The translations under genes and the position numbers were made by a program. A stretch of 8,124 nucleotides of DNA from Bacillota bacterium (GTDB lineage Bacteria > Bacillota > Clostridia > Christensenellales > CAG-138): contig JAEWMV010000225.1 of NCBI GenBank assembly GCA_023393045.1, forward strand, positions 1 to 8,124. Direction: 5' to 3'. The notes under the pieces are model-generated. The model saw only the letters and a program-made list of their open reading frames with translations. It had not been told where the DNA came from and searched no databases. Of the stretch, positions 1 through 5,034 are shown in pieces (position 1 is the first letter of the stretch; every line of letters begins with the position of its first letter).

Positions 1-820
1 GGTGCGAGGTCATGAAGCGGATGCGCTCCACGCCTTCGACCTGCGCGACGAGCCGCAGCAATTCCGGAAAATCCACGCCGCCCTCACCCCGATAGGAATT
101 GACGTTCTGGCCGAGGAGCGTGATCTCTCTGACACCGTTTTGCGCGAGCGCGCAGACTTCTTCCAATATACGCGAAGGCTCGCGGGAACGCTCCCGCCCT
201 CTGACATAGGGCACGATGCAGTAGGAACAGAAGTTATCGCACCCGTACATGATGGTGACGAATTGCGAAACGCCCGCTTTTCGCGCGGTCGGCAGCCCCT
301 CCGCGATCTCGCCTTCCATTTCGCGCACGCGCTCCACGCGGTTCCCTTGAAGGACCTGCTCCAGCATGACCGGGAACAGATGCAACTCATGTGTGCCGAA
401 GAGAAGATCAACGAAGGGGAAACGCTTGAAGAGCTTATCCGCGATTTCCTTTTGCTGAATCATGCAGCCGCACACGCAGATGACGAGGCCGGGCCGCTCG
501 TCCTTGATCTTCTTCAACGCGCCCACGTTGCCCATGAGGCGCTTTTCCGCGTGCTCTCGCACGCAGCAGGTGTTAAAGGCGATGAGGTCCGCGCCGAATT
601 TATCTTCCGCGCGCGTATAGCCGCACTCCTCCAGCATGCCGGCGAGCTTTTCCGAATCGTGCTCGTTCATTTGGCAGCCGTAGGTCTCAATAAAGTAAGT
701 CGGCTTCCCCTGCGCCGTTTCAGCGCGAAGGCGCGCAGCCGCGGCTTTGCTCTTTGCCAGTTCATCCTCCGGCACGCCGACTTTTTTATTCATATCCATA
801 CCTGTTTCGCGTTTTTGCAT
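1..820 (-). CDS. miaB: tRNA-2-methylthio-N6-dimethylallyladenosine synthase MiaB (N-terminal 273 codons, cut by window edge)
   Basis: MiaB is a radical-SAM enzyme that adds a methylthio group to i6A at position 37 of tRNAs reading UNN codons; it acts in the cytoplasm. Reading leftwards from 820, the frame is open to base 1. The N-terminal methylthiotransferase domain shows its three cluster cysteines in YGCQMNEHDSE (C49), FNTCCVREH (C85) and CGCM (C119). The radical-SAM motif CDNFCSYC follows (C194, C198, C201), then IVPYVRGRERSR. The visible part stops at RIRFMTSH, so the rest of the radical-SAM domain and the TRAM domain lie outside. Family members are about 440-480 residues. The start is uncertain: in-frame ATGs lie at 820, 799 and 793. 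The 820 start has only a weak AAAGG just upstream and would be nearly leaderless from the promoter proposed at 828-856; 793 has a weak AGG at good spacing. Identity is firm because motif order and spacing match MiaB, with YtqA or MtaB-type relatives less likely. Confidence 0.93.
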   Translation of the reverse strand, partial: MQKRETGMDMNKKVGVPEDELAKSKAAAARLRAETAQGKPTYFIETYGCQMNEHDSEKLAGMLEECGYTRAEDKFGADLIAFNTCCVREHAEKRLMGNVGALKKIKDERPGLVICVCGCMIQQKEIADKLFKRFPFVDLLFGTHELHLFPVMLEQVLQGNRVERVREMEGEIAEGLPTARKAGVSQFVTIMYGCDNFCSYCIVPYVRGRERSREPSRILEEVCALAQNGVREITLLGQNVNSYRGEGGVDFPELLRLVAQVEGVERIRFMTSH

Positions 821-827
821 CGCCTTT

Positions 828-856
828 ATTATAACCAAAGGGAGTCGAAAGAGCAA
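828..856 (-). promoter_or_regulatory. Possible miaB promoter
   Basis: On the minus strand a perfect TATAAT (833-828) is preceded, after exactly 17 bases, by TTGCTC (856-851), which matches only three of six -35 positions. Transcription would begin near 821, so translation from the 820 ATG would be nearly leaderless, while the 799 or 793 ATG would have a short leader. The -35 match is poor and the assignment is tentative. Confidence 0.4.
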
Positions 857-873
857 CGAAAAAGCATACTATA

Positions 874-903
874 TACGGTGTCCGATTTGGCGTTGACACC
901 GTA
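874..903. repeat. 9-bp inverted repeat over the tRNA-Trp -35 box
   Basis: TACGGTGTC (874-882) and GACACCGTA (895-903) are perfect inverted copies separated by 12 bases, so the arm centres are 21 bp apart, about two helical turns. The right arm contains four bases of the TTGACA box of the tRNA-Trp promoter. Both promoters point away from it, so it would not be transcribed by either gene, which argues for a DNA-level site rather than an RNA hairpin. No cognate regulator is visible in the window, and a chance occurrence is possible. Confidence 0.45.
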
Positions 904-921
904 AATGGCGAATGCTATAAT
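893..921 (+). promoter_or_regulatory. Consensus sigma-A promoter of tRNA-Trp
   Basis: TTGACA (893-898), a 17-base spacer and TATAAT (916-921), with an extended -10 TG at 913-914, form a full-consensus housekeeping promoter. Transcription should start near 928, about nine bases before the mature tRNA 5' end. This strength is typical of stable RNA genes. Confidence 0.92.
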
Positions 922-936
922 GGCTTCGTTGACTTT

Positions 937-1010
937 AGGGGCATGATGTAATGGTAACATAGCGGTCTCCAAAACCGTTCTTGAGGGTTCGAGTCCTTCT
1001 GCCCCTGCCA
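937..1010 (+). tRNA. tRNA-Trp (anticodon CCA)
   Basis: The cloverleaf folds completely. The acceptor stem is AGGGGCA (937-943) with TGCCCCT (1000-1006). The D arm is ATGT/ACAT (946-960), and the anticodon stem GCGGT/ACCGT carries the loop CTCCAAA with anticodon CCA at 969-971. The variable loop is TCTT. The T arm GAGGG/CCTTC carries the loop TTCGAGT (983-999). The discriminator base is G (1007), followed by an encoded CCA (1008-1010). The A1-U72 pair and G73 are known identity elements of bacterial tRNA-Trp. It is a single-gene unit with its own promoter and terminator. Confidence 0.97.
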
Positions 1011-1011
1011 G

Positions 1012-1051
1012 AAAAGACGCAGCTTCCGCCAAGAGGAAGCTGTGTCTTTTT
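1012..1051 (+). terminator. Intrinsic terminator of tRNA-Trp
   Basis: AAAAGACGCAGCTTCC (1012-1027) pairs with GGAAGCTGTGTCTTTT (1035-1050), with one G-U pair and a 7-base loop, and ends in a T-tract (1047-1051). The hairpin begins directly after the tRNA CCA end. The insertion sequence starts right behind the T-tract. Confidence 0.92.
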
Positions 1052-1061
1052 GTATAACGAA

Positions 1062-1084
1062 AACCTCCCGCTAGGCGGGAGGTT
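1062..1084. repeat. IS200 left-end hairpin
   Basis: AACCTCCCGC (1062-1071) and GCGGGAGGTT (1075-1084) form a perfect 10-bp stem with a 3-base loop. In IS200/IS605 elements such subterminal hairpins are the single-strand DNA structures bound by TnpA. In IS200 itself the left-end structure also stops read-through transcription into tnpA. Confidence 0.85.
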
Positions 1085-1119
1085 CGGAAAAGCTTAAAGC
1101 TATAAGAAAGAAATAAAAA

Positions 1120-1186
1120 CTCCTTTTGATTTGATAGAATAACCAAGCGGTCTGGCAACTGCAAGAGAAGAACAAATCAAAAGGAG
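1120..1186 (+). promoter_or_regulatory. 5' leader stem that sequesters the tnpA ribosome binding site
   Basis: CTCCTTTTGATTTG (1120-1133) is the exact reverse complement of CAAATCAAAAGGAG (1173-1186). The right arm contains all but the last base of the AAGGAGG ribosome site (1181-1187), which sits five bases before the tnpA ATG at 1193. In the mRNA a 14-bp stem would therefore bury the ribosome site. IS200 of enteric bacteria is known to repress tnpA translation by such a leader structure, so this is a matching arrangement in a different lineage. Confidence 0.85.
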
Positions 1187-1192
1187 GCCCAT

Positions 1193-1651
1193 ATGAGTGA
1201 CGAGAAAAGTCTATCACACACAAAGTGGAACTGCAAATACCATATCGTATTTGCACCGAAATACAGACGAAAGGTATTTTATGGGGAGAAACGCAGGGCA
1301 ATCGGGGAGATATTGAGGAAATTATGTGAATGGAAGGGAGTAAGGATCGTAGAAGCGGAGAGCTGCCCGGATCATATCCATATGCTAGTAGAAATACCGC
1401 CCAAAATGAGCGTGTCGAGTTTTATGGGTTACCTGAAAGGTAAAAGCAGCTTAATGATCTACGAACAATTCGGAGATCTGAAATACAAATATAGAAATCG
1501 TGAGTTCTGGTGCAGAGGATACTATGTAGATACAGCGGGCAAAGATGCGAAGAAGATCGTGGACTACATAAAACACCAGCTTGATGAGGACAAGCTGGGA
1601 GAGCAACTAAGGATACCGGATCCGAAAGACCCGTTTACAGGTAGCCGGTAA
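1193..1651 (+). CDS. tnpA: IS200/IS605 family transposase TnpA (Y1 HUH nuclease)
   Basis: TnpA cuts and rejoins single-stranded DNA at hairpin-marked ends, forming a 5'-phosphotyrosine intermediate. The 152-residue protein has the usual IS200 TnpA length. It shows the opening HTKWNCKYHIVFAPKYRR, the metal-binding HUH motif DHIHML (H61, H63), the block SVSSFMGYLKGKSS, then FWCRGYYVDT. The probable catalytic tyrosine is Y125 in VDYIKHQ. The ATG is preceded by AAGGAGG at five bases. The gene looks intact, so the element may be active. The C-terminus ends shortly after DPFTG, slightly earlier than in relatives I recall. Translation is probably held low by the leader stem over the ribosome site. 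Codon use and base composition are more A+T rich than in the flanking core genes, in keeping with acquisition. Confidence 0.96.
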   Translation: MSDEKSLSHTKWNCKYHIVFAPKYRRKVFYGEKRRAIGEILRKLCEWKGVRIVEAESCPDHIHMLVEIPPKMSVSSFMGYLKGKSSLMIYEQFGDLKYKYRNREFWCRGYYVDTAGKDAKKIVDYIKHQLDEDKLGEQLRIPDPKDPFTGSR

Positions 1652-1732
1652 CAGCTCCACGCAAATGCCGGATCGTATATGCGCCTATTTGGGCGTTGCT
1701 AGTATTAAAGGGCTTTGCCCGAATATGAAAAA

Positions 1733-1761
1733 CCCCCGGCTTCGCCGGGGGATACTTTTTT
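1733..1761 (+). terminator. IS200 right-end hairpin, also an intrinsic terminator
   Basis: CCCCCGGC (1733-1740) pairs perfectly with GCCGGGGG (1744-1751) around a TTC loop. It is followed by ATAC and six Ts (1756-1761). The structure is the subterminal right-end hairpin of the element and should also end tnpA transcription, shielding the downstream acetyltransferase gene. A smaller hairpin, GGGC-TTT-GCCC, lies just upstream at 1710-1720. Confidence 0.8.
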
Positions 1762-1838
1762 ATACAAAGTGGTGTTATATTATAGATACGGCGGCTATTG
1801 TATCACCCAGAAAAATCGTAAATTTGAAGGGGATAAAG

Positions 1839-2321
1839 GTGGAAGTAAGAATTGAATTGGCTTATGACCGGCCGCAGGAAGTGATTCGCCTGTTCACCGA
1901 ATATACGGACAGTATCCTTATCAAGGGTACTGAGGTTATAAAGTGCCTTGATTCCCAGCACTATGATGACGAAGTGAGAGATTTGAGTAAAAAGTATGGC
2001 TTGCCAAACGGCCGGCTCTATCTTGCTTATCTGAACGGTCATATTGCGGGATGTATTGCTTTGAAGAGGCTGGATGATACCTGCTGTGAAATGAAGCGTT
2101 TATATGTTCGATCCGAATATCGGGGAAACCATATCGGGAAAGCTTTGATTGAGCAAATTATTGCAGATGCCAGGCAGATAGGATATCAGCATATGCGTTT
2201 GGACACTTTTCCTTTTATGGACAGCGCCATTCAAATGTATCGTCAATACGGGTTTTATGAAATTGAACGCTATAACGATAATCCTGCTTCCACCGCAGTT
2301 TTCATGCAGTTGGATTTCTAG
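1839..2321 (+). CDS. GNAT family N-acetyltransferase
   Basis: GNAT proteins transfer an acetyl group from acetyl-CoA to an amine; the substrate here is unknown. The 160-residue protein has one GNAT domain. Strand beta4 and the acetyl-CoA loop read MKRLYVRSEYRGNHIGKAL (residues 85-103), with the pyrophosphate-binding R-G-N-H-I-G-K-A pattern. The C-terminal part has the usual MYRQYGFYEIERY block. A GTG start at 1839 is chosen because GAAGGGG (1826-1832) lies six bases upstream. The frame is open back to 1665, but that extension runs through the right-end hairpin of the insertion sequence and is very unlikely to be translated. The gene is monocistronic, directly downstream of the IS200 element, and A+T richer than the core genes. 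No clear promoter was found, though an A+T-rich stretch at 1775-1786 could hold a -10 box. Confidence 0.88.
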   Translation: MEVRIELAYDRPQEVIRLFTEYTDSILIKGTEVIKCLDSQHYDDEVRDLSKKYGLPNGRLYLAYLNGHIAGCIALKRLDDTCCEMKRLYVRSEYRGNHIGKALIEQIIADARQIGYQHMRLDTFPFMDSAIQMYRQYGFYEIERYNDNPASTAVFMQLDF

Positions 2322-2335
2322 AATGAACCCCTACG

Positions 2336-2821
2336 CTATTTCATGTTATTCCACACATTGGATATATGCGTAATCATAAACATGCCGCCGAGCACGGCGA
2401 GGACGTAATTTTTGCGCCACAACCCGATGAACGCATAATAGAGCGGCGGCAGCGCGACAAGCGTGCAAAGAATCAGCGCCCGGCTCTGGAAACCGCTGAA
2501 GTAGAAGCCCCATCCGATAAAATACCCGACGATCGCCGCCATCGCAACGCCGAAAAAGGCGATTTGCCTAGGGTCGTTCAGCGAGAACCACTTCGCGTCT
2601 TCGCGTACGAGAAAGAGCATGACGAGGATGCACGAAATGCCGAGGAGCTTTTCCAAAGCGTTCAGGACGATTGATTTATCCTGCATCTCCATCAGCGGAT
2701 TCGTTGTGAGCGGCATCAGAGGCATGACGATATAGGGCAATTCCTGCAGGAGGAAAAAGGCGAACCCGAGCAGAAACAGCCCGAAATACTGATTTTTCGT
2801 CAGTCGGAGCCACTTGACCAT
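2336..2821 (-). CDS. Five-helix integral membrane protein of unknown function
   Basis: I do not recognise this family. The 161-residue protein is mostly hydrophobic, with likely membrane segments near residues 12-37, 54-72, 87-108, 113-134 and 138-158. Short charged links lie between them, notably REDAKWFSLNDPRQ after helix 2. A proline- and methionine-rich stretch (YIVMPLMPLTTNPLMEM) follows helix 1. There is no signal peptide, no cysteine motif and no catalytic signature. The ATG at 2821 has GGAGGG (2833-2828) six bases upstream and a good promoter further up. The gene is monocistronic and convergent with the acetyltransferase gene, with only 14 bases between the two stop codons and no terminator hairpin there. 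Its promoter carries a palindrome over the -10 box, so it is probably controlled by a repressor encoded elsewhere. Confidence 0.8.
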   Translation of the reverse strand: MVKWLRLTKNQYFGLFLLGFAFFLLQELPYIVMPLMPLTTNPLMEMQDKSIVLNALEKLLGISCILVMLFLVREDAKWFSLNDPRQIAFFGVAMAAIVGYFIGWGFYFSGFQSRALILCTLVALPPLYYAFIGLWRKNYVLAVLGGMFMITHISNVWNNMK

Positions 2822-2840
2822 AACGCGCCCTCCAGTCTAG

Positions 2841-2855
2841 AATGACAGTGTCATT
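2841..2855. promoter_or_regulatory. Perfect 15-bp palindrome, candidate repressor operator
   Basis: AATGACA-G-TGTCATT is a perfect palindrome with 7-base arms around one central base. It overlaps half of the -10 box (2858-2853) and extends past the expected transcription start (near 2846) of the membrane-protein gene, an ideal place to block RNA polymerase. Short, closely spaced palindromes of this kind are typical of TetR-family operators, but no regulator gene is visible here, so the family is only a guess. Confidence 0.65.
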
Positions 2856-2881
2856 ATATATGGAAAGTGCCGGTGGTTCAA
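2853..2881 (-). promoter_or_regulatory. Promoter of the membrane-protein gene
   Basis: On the minus strand TTGAAC (2881-2876), a 17-base spacer and TATAAT (2858-2853) make a strong sigma-A promoter. Transcription should start near 2846, giving a leader of about 25 bases before the ATG at 2821. It lies downstream of the opp terminator, so the gene forms its own unit. Confidence 0.85.
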
Positions 2882-2930
2882 GCGCATCGGCAGCGTTGCC
2901 GTTTCACTTCGACTTAGAGCAAGTCATCAT

Positions 2931-2962
2931 AAAAACGGAGAGCGTCCTGCCGGACGCCCTCC
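2931..2962 (-). terminator. Intrinsic terminator of the peptide ABC operon
   Basis: Read on the minus strand, GGAGGGCGTCC (2962-2952) pairs with GGACGCTCTCC (2947-2937), with one internal mismatch and a 4-base loop. A G and five Ts (2935-2931) follow. It lies about 65 bases beyond the oppDF stop codon and separates the operon from the membrane-protein promoter. Confidence 0.85.
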
Positions 2963-3027
2963 CCTTTGTCCGCCGTTTCGCAGCCCGTTGTTCTGCCCGG
3001 AACAGAGGTCTCTCCCCCGTCCCCGCG

Positions 3028-5022
3028 CTACGCCTGTTTCGCGAGCCTTTCCTGATAAAGCGCAAGCTCATGTGCATTGCAGTAAATGTAGTGGTTGGGG
3101 CGGATTTCCACCCAGTTGGGCTTATCCACGGTGTAATTGTGTATGCTCGGGTCGTAGACCTCAAGCAGCTTGCCCTTTTCCAATTTGGGATCGGGCAGGG
3201 GTATCGCGCTCAAGAGCGCGCGCGTATAGGGGTGCAGCGGGAACGCAAAGAGTTCCTCCGTAGCCGCAAGCTCTACGATCACGCCCTTGTGGATAACGGC
3301 AATCCTGTCGGCGATGAAGCGCATGACGGAAAGGTCGTGTGAGATGAACAGGTACGTCAGCCCTCTTTGCTGCTGCATCGCGGAAAGCAGGTTCAAAACC
3401 TGCGCGCGTATGCTTACGTCAAGCGCCGAAATGGGTTCGTCCGCGATGATGAAATCCGGCTCCATGATGAGGCTGCGCGCGACGCCGATGCGCTGGCGTT
3501 GCCCACCCGAGAACTCATGGGGGAAACGGCTGGAGAATTCGGGCAGTAGCCCCACGTCGCCAAGCGCCTTGGAAACCCTTTCATCGCGCTCCTCGCGGCT
3601 CATGTCCGGGTGCATGTTGATGAGGCCCTCCGCGACGATGTAGGCAACCTTGGCGCGCTCATTGAGGGACGCCATGGGGTCCTGAAAAATCATCTGTATC
3701 TTCTGGGTCACTTCATGGTCAAGCTGCCTTGCTATGCTGCCGCTGATGCGCTGCCCCTTGAAGGTAATTTCGCCCTTGGAGGCGGCGTTGATGCGCACGA
3801 TGGCGCGGCCTATGGTGGTTTTTCCGGAGCCGGATTCCCCCACAAGGCCGAAGGTTTCACCCTTGTAAATATCGAAGCTGACGTCGTTCACGGCCACAAA
3901 GGGCTTACGGGCTGTGCCGAAATGGACGCTGAGGTTCCTAATCTCCAGCAGCTTTTCGCCCGAAAGCGCCTTGGGTTTCGCGCTCTGATGCGCCTTCACC
4001 GCCTCCGCGACGGAGGTGTTGGGCGGCGTGACCTTGGGCGCGCGCGGATCGAGCAGCCAGGTGCGCGCCTTATGGGTCGGCGATACCTCGAAGTACGGCG
4101 GCCGCTCCAAAAGATCGATCGCCAATGCGTAGCGGTTGCGCGGCGCGAAGGCATCACCCTTGATTTCCGCAAAAAGGTTGGGCGGCGTTCCTTCTATGGA
4201 ATAGAGCGGCTCCCCCTTGATGCCCAACTGCGGCAGGGAGCTGAGCAGCGCCCATGTGTAGGGATGCTTGGGCGTGCCAAACACCTCCTCGCAGGTGCCG
4301 ATCTCCACGATGTCGCCCGCGTACATGACCGCCACGCGGTCCGCCACGTTGGCCACCACGCCGAGGTCGTGGGTGATGTAGATGATGGTGAGTTTGTATT
4401 TCTTCTGAAGCTCCTTCAACAGCTTCAGTATCTGCGCCTGAATGGTGACGTCGAGCGCGGTCGTAGGCTCGTCGCAAATGAGTATCTTTGGGTTGCAGGC
4501 GATGGCGATGGCGATAACCACCCTCTGCCTCATGCCGCCGGAGAACTGATGCGGGTAGTCCTTGATGCGCTTCTCCGGCTCGGGGATGCCCACGTCGTTT
4601 AAAATTTCAATCGTCTTTTCCTGCGCCGCGACCCCCTTGAGGCCTTGATGTAGCTCGAGCGTCTCCTTGATCTGATTGCCGATGCTCTTGAGCGGGTTGA
4701 GGGAGGTCATGGGATCCTGAAAGACGATCGCAATCTCCTTGCCGCGCATCTTGATCCATTCCTCGTCGGTTTTGAACTTCGCGACGTCCTCCCCTTTATA
4801 GAAGATGCTGCCGCTGTCTATCCAGCCGTTCTTATCGAGCATGCCGATGAACGATTTGGTGAAAACCGATTTTCCGCAGCCGGACTCGCCGACAATCGCA
4901 AGGCTTTCGCCCTCGTACAGATTCATAGAAACGCCGCGCAGCGCCGTGAGCTCCTGTCCGCGCAGCGAGAACTTGATGACAAGATCCTTTACCGAAAGGA
5001 TAACTTTTTCATTGCTTTCCAT
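3028..5022 (-). CDS. Peptide ABC importer ATPase, fused OppD-OppF type (two ABC domains)
   Basis: This 664-residue protein joins both ATPase subunits of an oligo/dipeptide importer in one chain, as in GsiA-type transporters. The OppD half has Walker A GESGCGKS (45-52), signature FSGGMRQR (160-167), Walker B ILICDEP (180-186) and H-loop H218. The OppF half has Walker A GESGSGKT (395-402), signature FSGGQRQR (504-511), Walker B FIIADEP (524-530) and H562. All catalytic motifs are intact in both halves. After the OppD half comes the oligopeptide-transporter C-terminal motif, but its four usual cysteines are replaced (D290, N296, D303, T321). A linker at about 330-357 joins the halves. About 45 residues extend past the OppF half (DPSIHNYTVDKP... 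onward). The start is the ATG at 5022, with AGGAGG six bases upstream; a TTG at 5037 would place the ribosome site inside the gene. It lies 11 bases after the oppC stop and is the last gene of the operon. Confidence 0.95.
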   Translation of the reverse strand: MESNEKVILSVKDLVIKFSLRGQELTALRGVSMNLYEGESLAIVGESGCGKSVFTKSFIGMLDKNGWIDSGSIFYKGEDVAKFKTDEEWIKMRGKEIAIVFQDPMTSLNPLKSIGNQIKETLELHQGLKGVAAQEKTIEILNDVGIPEPEKRIKDYPHQFSGGMRQRVVIAIAIACNPKILICDEPTTALDVTIQAQILKLLKELQKKYKLTIIYITHDLGVVANVADRVAVMYAGDIVEIGTCEEVFGTPKHPYTWALLSSLPQLGIKGEPLYSIEGTPPNLFAEIKGDAFAPRNRYALAIDLLERPPYFEVSPTHKARTWLLDPRAPKVTPPNTSVAEAVKAHQSAKPKALSGEKLLEIRNLSVHFGTARKPFVAVNDVSFDIYKGETFGLVGESGSGKTTIGRAIVRINAASKGEITFKGQRISGSIARQLDHEVTQKIQMIFQDPMASLNERAKVAYIVAEGLINMHPDMSREERDERVSKALGDVGLLPEFSSRFPHEFSGGQRQRIGVARSLIMEPDFIIADEPISALDVSIRAQVLNLLSAMQQQRGLTYLFISHDLSVMRFIADRIAVIHKGVIVELAATEELFAFPLHPYTRALLSAIPLPDPKLEKGKLLEVYDPSIHNYTVDKPNWVEIRPNHYIYCNAHELALYQERLAKQA

Positions 5023-5028
5023 CTGGCG

Positions 5029-5034
5029 CCTCCT
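5029..5034 (-). promoter_or_regulatory. Ribosome binding site deciding the oppDF start
   Basis: AGGAGG on the minus strand (5034-5029) is six bases before the ATG at 5022 and abuts the TGA stop of the oppC-like gene (5036-5034). It excludes the longer TTG start at 5037. Confidence 0.9.

Larger units (their letters stand above)
1052..1761 (+). mobile_element. IS200-type insertion sequence (IS200/IS605 family, tnpA only)
   Basis: The element has one Y1 (HUH) transposase gene, a left-end hairpin (1062-1084), a right-end hairpin (1733-1751) and no terminal inverted repeats or target duplication, as expected of the IS200 group. Both hairpins are directly preceded by GAAAA (1060-1063 region and 1728-1732), a plausible guide sequence pairing with T-rich cleavage sites. 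The left flank ends in CTTTTT (1046-1051) and the right hairpin is followed by ACTTTTTT (1754-1761). On that reasoning the element spans about 1052-1761, roughly 700 bp, the usual IS200 size. The exact ends are inferred; the transposase and hairpins are seen directly. No tnpB or omega-RNA-like right end is present. Confidence 0.8.

Noticed and set aside
2..904. 300-residue plus-strand frame opposite miaB
   Set aside because: It is the mirror of a G+C-rich coding gene; the opposite strand encodes MiaB with all its cysteine motifs, and this frame has no recognisable motif.
829..1164. Minus-strand frame of 111 residues containing AGAEGLEPSRTVLETAMLPLHHAPK
   Set aside because: That peptide is the antisense translation of the tRNA-Trp gene, a well-known kind of spurious protein.
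1652..1761. Possible omega-RNA-like right end, or a lost tnpB, of the insertion sequence
   Set aside because: Only about 110 bases lie between tnpA and the right hairpin, with no tnpB remnant; this fits a plain IS200-group element.
1665..1838. 58-codon upstream extension of the acetyltransferase
   Set aside because: It would translate the right-end hairpin of the insertion sequence; the GTG at 1839 has a proper ribosome site and fits GNAT length.
2842..3342. 166-residue plus-strand frame over the membrane-gene promoter and opp terminator
   Set aside because: It crosses a promoter, an operator-like palindrome and a terminator, then runs antisense to the ATPase gene.
3610..4602. 330-residue plus-strand frame opposite the ATPase gene
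   Set aside because: The minus strand encodes two complete ABC domains over the same bases; this frame has the composition of a shadow and no family motif.
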